Shown one piece after another: positions 51,401-58,848 of a stretch of 64,000 nucleotides of DNA. The position numbers and the translations under genes were made by a program. The notes beneath the pieces were generated by a model that did not search any database, was not told the origin of the DNA, and saw nothing but the letters and a program-made list of their open reading frames with translations. The DNA is from an uncultured Alistipes sp. (GTDB taxonomy: Bacteria > Bacteroidota > Bacteroidia > Bacteroidales > Rikenellaceae). The stretch lies in NCBI GenBank assembly GCA_910584485.1, contig CAJUAV010000001.1, positions 434,001 through 498,000 on the forward strand, given 5' to 3'. Position 1 is the first letter of the stretch, and every line of letters starts with the position of its first letter.

Positions 51401-51572
51401 GTTGCAGGCCGCTCTGGTCGGCCGCCCAGCCGAAATAGGAGAAGCAGACGGCCGAAGCGGCGAAAAATCCGACGAAAGCCAGCAGCAGCCCCGCGATCCA
51501 GCGGGCGCTGTCGCGGTCGGTCCGCTGCACCTGCTGGCGGTTGTTCGAAGCGTTTTTATTTGATGTGGCCAT
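48435..51572 (-). CDS. ftsK: DNA translocase FtsK
   Basis: A 1045-residue septal DNA pump. Four membrane segments lie in the first 190 residues (WIAGLLLAFVGFFAASAVCF and others). A low-complexity linker rich in Ala, Pro, Ser and Glu (about 225-520) connects to the motor. The motor has the Walker A GATGMGKSVGLNA (K708), Walker B YIVVVVDEFADLIM, and the DNA-reading gamma domain at the C terminus (SISTSMIQRNYEVGFNRAGR). It brings the chromosome terminus through the closing septum and activates dimer resolution. The ATG at 51572 was selected because the upstream frame extension looks non-coding. Ends with QDLGIF. Confidence 0.96.
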   Translation of the reverse strand: MATSNKNASNNRQQVQRTDRDSARWIAGLLLAFVGFFAASAVCFSYFGWAADQSGLQLSAAERETLGVTPENLCGWTGARLGMLLVDRSFGLFGILLPVIVMLIGVRIIRKRPLVINHFALSLLLVMLLGSLTLGFAFGTRWSLCASTGWGGEFGIFVARMLKTHIGAFGTIIVLVGGWILTGVFINRNFINTVNEAGRVVVDKSGQIVGMVSHRTLHATERAAEPEPEEELYDEEEIERPAPAAAAPQPTEASTAAAPIAPNAEISTASATAAAAPSAAASTAASTPHDESAASSEAFRPESSPFELVSPAEEAPFEVPAERSATDFAAESAETAVATNGDSPFVEVDLSQGRVVMGANGLVELAAPAAPAVSAVSASRPTAAPSAPQGPFTEIDLSKLIDEEPAANGPQSNGLQSNGPQSAAASVPTVEPTPQPVVPTPSAPSAAHLGQPASNPSAADPASPFIELVASAAPATASASSAETPAAPATSAATPAAPASDATAPASTPPAAAEAPEGLVVTVETPQVELIDERKLPTEAYDPTKDLLTYRMPPVTLLEDYQSSSEVTEEEIFENKARIEETLKYFGIPIQKIKATVGPTVTLYEIVQEQGIKISKIQGLEQDIAQSLKALGIRIIAPIPGKGTIGIEVPNRNKQVVSMYSAIRSKRFFESKAELPVVIGRTIQNENYVFDLAKMPHLLVAGATGMGKSVGLNAIITSLLYRKHPSQLKLVMIDPKMVEFSLYAKLERHFLAKMESEERAIITDPMKAVYTLNSLCTEMDNRLEMLSQAGTRNIVEYNEKFTARRLNPEKGFRYLPYIVVVVDEFADLIMMTREVERPVMRLAQKARAVGIHLIIATQRPDVKVITGGIKANFPARIAFRVMQMIDSRTILDRPGANQLIGRGDMLFSKDGDVTRIQCALVETNEVERIVDFVSKQQGYLSAYALPDYQPEGGAEGSMGSEEAETAPKRYDSLFAEIARDAVQSGSISTSMIQRNYEVGFNRAGRIMLQLERAGIVGRQQGAKPRDILFHDAQSLEAKLQDLGIF

Positions 51573-51623
51573 AGAATTACCCAAATTACGAAAGCGAAGG
51601 TACGGATTATTTGGAAAAATCAA

Positions 51624-51654
51624 AAGCCGCGGCCCTGTTTTTCGGCAGCGGCTT
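51624..51654 (-). terminator. terminator of the plsC-parE-parC-aroK-murI operon
   Basis: AAGCCGC (51624-51630) pairs with GCGGCTT (51648-51654); on the minus strand T-rich sequence follows. Located 26 bp after the murI stop. Confidence 0.75.
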
Positions 51655-51679
51655 CCGCAAAACACTCGTTCGGAAAGGG

Positions 51680-52453
51680 TTACAGACAGCTCGCCGCCTT
51701 GCGCTCCAGCCGCAGGCGGTAGGCTTCGTCGGCGAAGGTTTCGAAGCGATAAACGGGCGTTCGGTCGGCCGCCGCGCGCAGTCCGTAGCGGTCGAGCAGC
51801 TCGACGACGCGGCGCGCCACGGCGGGCGACGGATCGACGAACTCGACCGCATGGCCCTCGGCCGCGCGGCGCAGGGCATCGAGCAGGAAGGGATAGTGCG
51901 TGCAGCCCAGCACGATGCGGTCGGCTCCGCGTGCGAGCATGCCGCGGATCGCCTCACCGACGCAGGCGACCGCCTCGGGACTCTGTTCGCGGTTCTCCTC
52001 GACCAGCTCGACGAAGCCGCGGCCCGCAGCCGCGACGACCTCGATGTCGTGGCCGTAGCGGGCGGCCGTGCGGCGGAAAAGCTCCCCTTCGAGGCTCCGC
52101 TCGGTGGCCAGCACCCCCACCACCCGACTGCGCGTGGTCAGGCAGGCGGGTTTCACGGCGGGCTCCATCCCCACGATCGGCAGGTCGGCGTACTTGCGGC
52201 GCAGAAAATCGATCGCCGCGGCCGTGGCCGTGTTGCAGGCGACCACCACCAGCTTGCAGCCCAGGCCGACCAGGCGCGCCACGGCGGCGTCGGCCAGCCG
52301 TTCGACCTCGGCCTGCGGCCGCGAGCCGTAGGGGCAGTACTTGCCGTCGCCGAGGTAGACGAGCGATTCGGCGGGCAGTGCGCGCCGCACCTCCCGCCAG
52401 ACCGTCAGACCTCCCATGCCCGAGTCGTAAATACCGATGGGTCGCGCGTCCAC
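51680..52453 (-). CDS. murI: glutamate racemase
   Basis: A 257-residue cofactor-free racemase that supplies D-glutamate for peptidoglycan. The N terminus PIGIYDSGMGGLTVWREV is typical; the two catalytic cysteines are in VVVACNTATA and VLGCTHYPFL. It is the last gene of a five-gene operon and begins 19 bp after the aroK stop. Confidence 0.96.
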   Translation of the reverse strand: MDARPIGIYDSGMGGLTVWREVRRALPAESLVYLGDGKYCPYGSRPQAEVERLADAAVARLVGLGCKLVVVACNTATAAAIDFLRRKYADLPIVGMEPAVKPACLTTRSRVVGVLATERSLEGELFRRTAARYGHDIEVVAAAGRGFVELVEENREQSPEAVACVGEAIRGMLARGADRIVLGCTHYPFLLDALRRAAEGHAVEFVDPSPAVARRVVELLDRYGLRAAADRTPVYRFETFADEAYRLRLERKAASCL

Positions 52454-52472
52454 AACAATGAAAAATTAACAA

Positions 52473-52994
52473 TTAAAGCTCCGATTGCGCAATCGCGTCG
52501 AGGATCTCCTCGTCGGTCAGCGCATCGCAATCGATCGTCCGCCGCGCCGCCGCGTAGAAGGGCTCGCGGTCGGCCATGTCGCGGGTCATGAAAGCCGTCA
52601 GTTCGGCATCGCTCAACCCGCAGAGCCTCGGACGTTTGCGCCGTCCGTAGGGGGTCAGCCGCGCGGCGATGCCCGCGGCCGAGCGGCGCAGGTAGACCGT
52701 CGTGCCCGCAGCGTTCATGCGCGCCATGTTGTCGCGCCAGATCGGCAGCCCGCCCCCCGTCGATACGACCGCGGGCGTTCCCGATGCGAGGGTCTCTTCG
52801 AGCACCGCGCGTTCGATCTCGCGGAAACGCTCCTCCCCCTCGTAGCGGAACAGATCGGCCACCGAAGCCCCCTCGCGCGCCTCGACGGCGGCATCCGTGT
52901 CGACGAAGGGGACGCCGAGCCGACGGGCCAGCTTGCGCCCGACGGTGCTCTTGCCGCACCCCATGTAGCCGACCAGAAAAAGCGGTTTCAGCAT
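52473..52994 (-). CDS. aroK: shikimate kinase
   Basis: A 173-residue kinase that phosphorylates shikimate on the way to chorismate. Walker A GYMGCGKSTVGRKLA, the DTD motif FVDTDAAVE, the shikimate-binding GGGLP with the RFRE-type Arg in EERFREIE, and an RRKRPRL LID segment are present. It starts 9 bp after parC. Confidence 0.96.
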   Translation of the reverse strand: MLKPLFLVGYMGCGKSTVGRKLARRLGVPFVDTDAAVEAREGASVADLFRYEGEERFREIERAVLEETLASGTPAVVSTGGGLPIWRDNMARMNAAGTTVYLRRSAAGIAARLTPYGRRKRPRLCGLSDAELTAFMTRDMADREPFYAAARRTIDCDALTDEEILDAIAQSEL

Positions 52995-53003
52995 GGCCTC
53001 CGA

Positions 53004-55769
53004 TCAGAACAGGTTGAGTTGGGCGGGATCGATCGCGTCGTCCTCGTCGCCGCGCGGCCGTTCGACCTCGAACGGCACCTCCGGCGCATCGGTCGTCGGG
53101 GCGGTCGGCTCCGCCGCTGCGGCCGCAGCATCGTCGGCCGGCTCCTCCTCCGCGTCGGGTTCGGGTTCGGGCGCCACGGGTTCGAGGAAGCGGGCCGCGG
53201 CCACGTCGAAGGTGGTCAGGCGCTTGCCCTTGGCCAGGGGGCTCTTCACGCCGACGAACGTGTCGACGTCGATCAGCTCGGCGGGACGCGACGCATGCGC
53301 CCCCTTGAAGGTCAGTTCGAGCTGCGCCCCCTCGGCCGACGTAACGGCGACCAAACGGCAGTTCCCCTCGTCGGGCAGGAAAGCCTGCAAGCGCTCCGAG
53401 AGCTTGATCGTGAAGCGTTTGAGGTAGTAGAACCCCTGCTCGCCGTCGAAATAGCAGACGCTGTGGATCCGCTCGGGACGGTAGCGGCCCACGAGGACCG
53501 TATCGTCGGGGAAATGCTGCGCCAGGTCGTAGCCTGTCACGTAGTAGCTGTTCTTGGCGGTCCAGACGAGCAGCTTGTCGTCCCCCTTGAACTCCCCGAG
53601 CAGCCGCCCGCGGCCGTCGGCGTTGAGCCGTCGGATCTCGTCGTCGTACCAGATGTTCTGCCCGCCGAGGGTCGAGGTGCCGCGCTCCTTGAGGACGATC
53701 TTGTGGATGCCGTAGCGCGAGAAGAGGTTGCCCTGGCTCTGGCGCCCCTTGATGGCCAGCGTCGAGAAATCGAGGTCCACGATCAGTTTTTTCAGCCGCG
53801 GACGCGGTTTGAAATAGACCTTCAGCACCTCCGCCTCGCCGTTCGGGTTGACCGACATGTAGAGGATTTCGCTCTTGGGCGTCCCCTTCGTCAGGTCGTA
53901 GTCCTTGTCGCGCGTCACGGACTTGATCGCGCAGCGCTTCATCATGATCGGACCGTTCTTGCCGTCGCGGTAGAGAACGTTGTAGATCGTCCGCTCGTCG
54001 TTGCGCTTGAAGATACCTATGTAATAGATGTTCTTCTCGAAATAGGCCTTCTCGGAGACCTTGCGGATCGAGTAGCGCCCCTCCTTCGTGAAGAGAATCA
54101 CGTCGTCGATGTCCGAGCAGTCGCAGACGAACTCGGCATCCTTCATCGACTTGCCGATGCCGAAGAAGCCCTCGGCGCGGTCGACGTAGAGCTTGGCGTT
54201 CGTCACGGCCACCTTCGTCGCCTCGATGTTGTCGAAGGTGCGCAGCTCGGTCTTGCGTTCGCGTCCCTTGCCGTACTTGTCGAGGATGCGGCGGTAGTAG
54301 GCCACGGCGTAGGCCGTCAGGTGGGCCAGGTCGTATTTCGTCTGCTCGATGTCGGCCTCGATCTTGCGGATCTCGTTGTCGGCCTTCTCCGAGTCGTAGC
54401 GCGATATGCGGATGAATTTCAGTTCGGTAAGATGCTGCACGTCGTCGAGCGTCACGGGGCGGCGCAGCAGTTTCTTGAAGGGCTCCAGTCCCCCGTCGAC
54501 CGCCGCATAGGCCGCCTCGCGGGTGCGGCATCCCTCGATGAGCTGGTAGAGCTTGTTTTCGATGAAAATCCGTTCGAGCGACGCGGTGTGCCAGGCGGCA
54601 TTCAGCTCTTCGAGCGCGATTTCGAGCTCGCGCCGCAAAAGTCCCTTCGTATGGTCGGCCGAGCGGCGCAGGATCTCGCTCACGCCGAGGAAATGGGGTT
54701 TCTCGTCCCAGATGACGCAGGCGTTGGGCGAAATGGAGACCTCGCAGTCGGTGAAGGCGTAGAGGGCGTCGATCGTCTTGTCGGACGACTCGTCGGGAGC
54801 CACCTGGATGACGATCTCGACCTTGTCGGCCGTCAGGTCGTCGACCTTGCGGATCTTGATCTTGCCGCGTTCGTTGGCCTTCACGATCGACTCCTTGATC
54901 GACTCGGAGGTGGTCGTAAAGGGGATTTCGGTGATGGCGAGCGTCCGTTTGTCGATCTTCGAAATGCGGGCGCGGACGCGCACCGCACCGCCGCGCAGTC
55001 CGTCGTTGTACCGGCTCACATCGGCCAGACCGCCCGTCGGAAAGTCGGGGTAGAGCCTGAAATCGCGCCCCTCGAGGTGGGCGATGCACCCCTCGATGAG
55101 CTCGACGAAGTTATGCGGCAGGATCTTCGAGGCCAGGCCCACGGCGATGCCCTCCGACCCCTGTGCCAGCAGCAGCGGGAATTTCACGGGGAGCGTCACG
55201 GGCTCCTCCTTGCGGCCGTCGTAGGCCATCATCCACTCGGTGGTCTTGCGGTTGAAGACCACGTCGAGGGCGAATTTCGAGAGGCGCGCCTCGATGTAGC
55301 GGCTCGCGGCGGCATCGTCGCCCGTCAGGATGTTGCCCCAGCTGCCCTGGCAGTCGATCAGCAGGTCCTTCTGGCCGAGCTGCACGAGGGCGTCGGCGAT
55401 CGACTGGTCGCCGTGCGGGTGGTAGGCCATCGTCTGTCCGACGATGTTGGCCACCTTGTTGTAGCGGCCGTCCTCCATGAGGCGCATCGCATGCAGGATG
55501 CGGCGCTGCACGGGCTTCAGACCGTCGTCGATGTGGGGGACGGCGCGTTCGAGGATCACGTACGACGCATAGTCGAGGAACCAGTTCTTGTACATGCCCG
55601 TCAGACGGCGCACGCCGCTCTCGTCCTGCATCAGGCGGTCGAACTTGAGCGCCTTGGCCGACGGAGCCGCAGCAGGCGCCTCGTCGTCGCTCCCGACGGC
55701 TGCGTCGACCGCTTCGGCAGCGATCGGCTGCTCGTCGTCGCGTTCGATCTTATCGTTCTCTTTCATCAT
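53004..55769 (-). CDS. parC: DNA topoisomerase IV subunit A
   Basis: A 921-residue subunit of the decatenating topoisomerase. The N-terminal core holds MAYHPHGDQSIADALVQLGQ and the catalytic Tyr in AASRYIEARL. The C-terminal region lacks a GyrA box and resembles the ParC branch typical of Bacteroidota (often annotated as gyrA-like). The final 60 residues are an acidic, Ala/Pro/Asp-rich tail ending DPAQLNLF. QLNLF is close to the optimal sliding-clamp binding motif QL(S/D)LF. It starts 9 bp after parE. Confidence 0.94.
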   Translation of the reverse strand: MMKENDKIERDDEQPIAAEAVDAAVGSDDEAPAAAPSAKALKFDRLMQDESGVRRLTGMYKNWFLDYASYVILERAVPHIDDGLKPVQRRILHAMRLMEDGRYNKVANIVGQTMAYHPHGDQSIADALVQLGQKDLLIDCQGSWGNILTGDDAAASRYIEARLSKFALDVVFNRKTTEWMMAYDGRKEEPVTLPVKFPLLLAQGSEGIAVGLASKILPHNFVELIEGCIAHLEGRDFRLYPDFPTGGLADVSRYNDGLRGGAVRVRARISKIDKRTLAITEIPFTTTSESIKESIVKANERGKIKIRKVDDLTADKVEIVIQVAPDESSDKTIDALYAFTDCEVSISPNACVIWDEKPHFLGVSEILRRSADHTKGLLRRELEIALEELNAAWHTASLERIFIENKLYQLIEGCRTREAAYAAVDGGLEPFKKLLRRPVTLDDVQHLTELKFIRISRYDSEKADNEIRKIEADIEQTKYDLAHLTAYAVAYYRRILDKYGKGRERKTELRTFDNIEATKVAVTNAKLYVDRAEGFFGIGKSMKDAEFVCDCSDIDDVILFTKEGRYSIRKVSEKAYFEKNIYYIGIFKRNDERTIYNVLYRDGKNGPIMMKRCAIKSVTRDKDYDLTKGTPKSEILYMSVNPNGEAEVLKVYFKPRPRLKKLIVDLDFSTLAIKGRQSQGNLFSRYGIHKIVLKERGTSTLGGQNIWYDDEIRRLNADGRGRLLGEFKGDDKLLVWTAKNSYYVTGYDLAQHFPDDTVLVGRYRPERIHSVCYFDGEQGFYYLKRFTIKLSERLQAFLPDEGNCRLVAVTSAEGAQLELTFKGAHASRPAELIDVDTFVGVKSPLAKGKRLTTFDVAAARFLEPVAPEPEPDAEEEPADDAAAAAAEPTAPTTDAPEVPFEVERPRGDEDDAIDPAQLNLF

Positions 55770-55778
55770 AGTCTTCGG

Positions 55779-57644
55779 TTAGTTCAGGTCGCTGTCGACG
55801 AGGTCCTCCTCGATGCGCAGGTTGTCGATGATGAAGCCCTGGCGCTCGAAGGTGTTCTTGCCCATGTAGAACTCCAGCAGGTCATGGATCGGGTCGTCCT
55901 TCGTGATGCGCACCCGATCGAGGCGCATCGTCTCACCGATGAAGTTCTTGAACTCCGTGTCGGAGATCTCGCCCAGACCCTTGAAGCGGGTGATCTCGGC
56001 GTTGGCGCCGCAGCGGGCGACGGCCACCTGCCGCTCCTCCTCGTTGTAACAGTAGAAGTTCTCCTTCTTGTTGCGGACGCGGAAAAGCGGCGTCTGGAGG
56101 ATGTAGAGGTGTCCCTGACGGATCACGTCGGGGAAGAATTGCAGGAAGAACGAGGTGATGAGCAGGCGGATGTGCATGCCGTCGACATCGGCATCGGTCG
56201 CCACGATCACCTTCTCGTACCGCAGGTTCTCGATATCCTCCTCGATGTTGAGCGCCGCCTGCAGCAGGTTGAACTCCTCGTTCAGATAGACCACCTTTTT
56301 CGTCAGTCCGTAGCAGTTGAGCGGCTTGCCGCGCAGCGAGAAGACGGCCTGCGTGCGGGCGTCGCGGCACTTGGTGACCGACGACGAGGCGGAGAGACCC
56401 TCCGTGATGAAGATCATCGTCCGGTCGGCCAGTTCGTGCTTGTCCGTGCGGTGGATCTTGCAGTCGCGCAGCTTCTTGTTGTTGAGCGACACCTTCTTGG
56501 CGATTTCGCGCGCCTTCTTCTGCACGCCCGAAATGGCCTTGCGCTCCTTCTCGTTGTCAACGATCTTCTTTTGCAGGATCTGCACCGTCTCGGGGTGCTT
56601 GTGCAGGTAGTCGTCGAGGTGTTTGGCGAGGAACTCCGTCACGAAATTGTTCACCGAAACGCCCGGCTCGACCTCCTTCGAGCCGAACTTGGTCTTCATC
56701 TGGTTCTCGAAGAGCGGATCGGCGACCTTGATCGAAATGGCGGCGATGATCGAGGTGCGGATGTCCGAAGGGTCGTAGTCCTTATGGAAAAACTCCTTGA
56801 CCGTCTTGGCGACCGCCTGGCGGAAGGCCGCCTGGTGGGTTCCGCCCTGCGTGGTGTGCTGTCCGTTGACGAACGAATCGTAGCTCTCGCCGTAGCCCGT
56901 GCCGTGCGTGAGGACCACCTCGATGTCCTCGCCGACCAGATGGATCGGCTCGTAGAGCGGCTCCTCGGTCATGTTGTCGTTGAGCAGGTCGAGCAGGCCG
57001 TTCTTCGAGACGAATTTGCGGCCGTTGAGCGTCAGCGTCAGCCCGAGGTTCAGGTAGCTGTAGTTGCGGATCTTCTGCTCGACGTACTCCATATTATAGG
57101 TGTAGGGGCCGAAAATCTCCTCGTCCACCCGATACGAAATATAGGTGCCGTTCTTCTCCTGCACGCCGCTCTCCCAGCGGTCGGACTGCTCGATGCCCTT
57201 CGCGAAGGTCACCGTGTGGGCCTCGCCGTCGCGCACCGAACGCGCCGTGAACTCGCTCGAGAGCATGTTCACTGCCTTCACGCCGACACCGTTCAGACCC
57301 ACCGTCTTCTTGAAGGCCTCGCCGCCGTACTTACCGCCCGTGTTCATCTGCCCCACGGCCGCCGCGAGCGACTTGAGGGGGATGCCGCGGCCGTAGTCGC
57401 GCACGGTGACCACGTTGTCCTCGATGGTGATGTCGATCTGTTTGCCCGCCCCCATGATGAACTCGTCGATCGAGTTGTCGACGACCTCCTTGATGAGGAC
57501 GTAGAGCGCCTCGTCGGGCTGCGAACCGTCGCCGACGACCCCCACGTACATGCCCGGGCGCAGGCGGATGTGCTCGCGCGGCGAAAGGGTGACGATCGCG
57601 TCGTCGCCGTAATTGTTCGGTGTATTATTCAGTAAATCTGCCAT
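55779..57644 (-). CDS. parE: DNA topoisomerase IV subunit B
   Basis: A 621-residue GHKL ATPase subunit. ATP-site motifs are KEVVDNSIDEF (general-base Glu and Asn), VRDYGRGIPL, and VGLNGVGVKAVNML (G-loop). The transducer domain has QTKFGSKE-like sequence (here MKTKFGSKEVE), and the TOPRIM domain includes FITEGLSASSS and ATDADVDGMHIR with the metal-binding acidic triad. It lies 4 bp downstream of the plsC stop codon and 9 bp upstream of parC. Confidence 0.95.
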   Translation of the reverse strand: MADLLNNTPNNYGDDAIVTLSPREHIRLRPGMYVGVVGDGSQPDEALYVLIKEVVDNSIDEFIMGAGKQIDITIEDNVVTVRDYGRGIPLKSLAAAVGQMNTGGKYGGEAFKKTVGLNGVGVKAVNMLSSEFTARSVRDGEAHTVTFAKGIEQSDRWESGVQEKNGTYISYRVDEEIFGPYTYNMEYVEQKIRNYSYLNLGLTLTLNGRKFVSKNGLLDLLNDNMTEEPLYEPIHLVGEDIEVVLTHGTGYGESYDSFVNGQHTTQGGTHQAAFRQAVAKTVKEFFHKDYDPSDIRTSIIAAISIKVADPLFENQMKTKFGSKEVEPGVSVNNFVTEFLAKHLDDYLHKHPETVQILQKKIVDNEKERKAISGVQKKAREIAKKVSLNNKKLRDCKIHRTDKHELADRTMIFITEGLSASSSVTKCRDARTQAVFSLRGKPLNCYGLTKKVVYLNEEFNLLQAALNIEEDIENLRYEKVIVATDADVDGMHIRLLITSFFLQFFPDVIRQGHLYILQTPLFRVRNKKENFYCYNEEERQVAVARCGANAEITRFKGLGEISDTEFKNFIGETMRLDRVRITKDDPIHDLLEFYMGKNTFERQGFIIDNLRIEEDLVDSDLN

Positions 57645-57648
57645 GTCG

Positions 57649-58374
57649 CTAATTTTTCGATTCGGCCAGCGCCGCGATCATGCGCTCCCGCGTGCGCTCC
57701 GACAGTTCGTGCGGATCGGTCGACCGCACCTCCTCGACCGGTACGGGGTCGAGAATGCGCAGCGTGAGGCGGTTGCGCCAGTTCCAGAGGAAGCTCCCGG
57801 GGCGGACGATCGTCCGCGTGCCGTCGAGCACCACGGGCAGCAGCTCGACGCCCGCCTCGCGGGCCAGCTGGAAGGCGCCGCTCTTGAAGCGGCGGATCGT
57901 CCCGTCCGCCGAGCGCGTTCCCTCGGGGAAGATCGCCACCGATACGCCGCGGCCGAGCCACTTGCCGCCTTCCTCCATGAGCTGCGCCATCGCCTGCGCA
58001 CCGCGGCGACGGTCGATCAGGATGTCGCCGTGCAGGTAGAGCATCTGCCCGAAAAAAGGGATTTTCCACACCTCGCGCTTCGAGACCCAGCGAAAGTCGA
58101 GCGGCACGAAATAGAGCGCGGGGATGTCGAGCATCGAATTGTGGTTCAGGACGATCACGTAGCTTTTGCTGCGGTCGATCTTCTCCAGCCCCTCGATGCG
58201 GCGCGTCCAGCGGGTCGGCACGGCGAAAAAGAGCCGCACCAGCAGCCGCGAGAGTTCGTGCACGGCATGACGCCGCCGATCGAACGGATAGCAGACGACC
58301 AGCGTCACGATCGACAGCACGAGGCAGATCGTACAGATCACCAGCAGGTAGAGGTTGAAGAGCAGGAATCCCAT
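57649..58374 (-). CDS. plsC: 1-acyl-glycerol-3-phosphate acyltransferase (PlsC family)
   Basis: A 241-residue membrane acyltransferase that adds the second acyl chain to make phosphatidate. A strongly hydrophobic segment at the start (LLFNLYLLVICTICLVLSIV) is followed by the family motifs: NHNSMLD (HX4D), a middle FRWVSKREVWKIPFFG, and FPEGTRSADG (glycerol phosphate binding). The ATG at 58374 was preferred to those at 58425 and 58419 because a TAATTTTG box at 58433-58440 would place the transcription start near 58426. It heads the operon that continues with parE, parC, aroK and murI. Confidence 0.9.
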   Translation of the reverse strand: MGFLLFNLYLLVICTICLVLSIVTLVVCYPFDRRRHAVHELSRLLVRLFFAVPTRWTRRIEGLEKIDRSKSYVIVLNHNSMLDIPALYFVPLDFRWVSKREVWKIPFFGQMLYLHGDILIDRRRGAQAMAQLMEEGGKWLGRGVSVAIFPEGTRSADGTIRRFKSGAFQLAREAGVELLPVVLDGTRTIVRPGSFLWNWRNRLTLRILDPVPVEEVRSTDPHELSERTRERMIAALAESKN

Positions 58375-58432
58375 GGGTTCGTTCCGATTTTCGGGATGCG
58401 GCACCGAAGGGCGCTGCATCGGCATGATCCTG

Positions 58433-58440
58433 CAAAATTA
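58433..58440 (-). promoter_or_regulatory. -7 box of the plsC-parE-parC operon
   Basis: TAATTTTG on the minus strand, about 58 bases before the chosen plsC start; no consensus -33 box found. Confidence 0.5.
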
Positions 58441-58544
58441 CGATTTTCCCTCGATTTTTCCGACCTGCGGGGCGATATTTTTTTCGTCGGACGGGTGCGG
58501 CGGCCTCGCGCGCGACGCTGGGAGGGGGGGGGAAGCGAGTGGCA

Positions 58545-58735
58545 GCGGGTGTAACGACGGACGCGGCGGCAGACACGGCGATCGATGGAACGGCGGACAC
58601 AGCTGCGGGCATTGCGGCGGACGCATTGCGGGTTGCGGCGGCAGGCATGGCAGCCGAAGCGGCTGCGGATACGGCGGACGCGGTGAGGGCAGCTGCGATC
58701 CATGCAACGGCGGACAGGCTGCGGACATGACGGCG
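58545..58735. repeat. GC-rich low-complexity stretch between plsC and dnaX
   Basis: About 190 bp made of degenerate units related to GCGGCGGACNCGGC. Either strand would encode Ala-rich sequence, but no start, signal or family supports a gene. Its style resembles the Ala-rich linker codons in ftsK (near 50.1 kb) and in dnaX. The remaining gap shows only the divergent promoter elements. Confidence 0.6.
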
Positions 58736-58810
58736 GGTTGCGACGACGGGTGCGGCAACGAGCGCGGCAGCGGACACGGCAGCTGTCCCGACCTTTTTTC
58801 GGGGCCGATG

Positions 58811-58842
58811 TTTCGTTTTTCGCGCCAAAGATATTACCTTTG
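58811..58842 (+). promoter_or_regulatory. promoter of dnaX, directly abutting the start codon
   Basis: TTTC (58811-58814, one base off TTTG), 20 bp, TACCTTTG (58835-58842). The ATG follows at 58849, so the transcript would have almost no leader. Confidence 0.7.
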
Positions 58843-58848
58843 CACATC

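Noticed and set aside
52485..57635. Open frame of over 1700 codons on the plus strand opposite parC and parE
   Set aside because: It mirrors well-recognised genes on the minus strand and exists because GC-rich third positions remove antisense stops. Its composition (Arg/Val/Glu/Leu/His-rich) and lack of any family match that.
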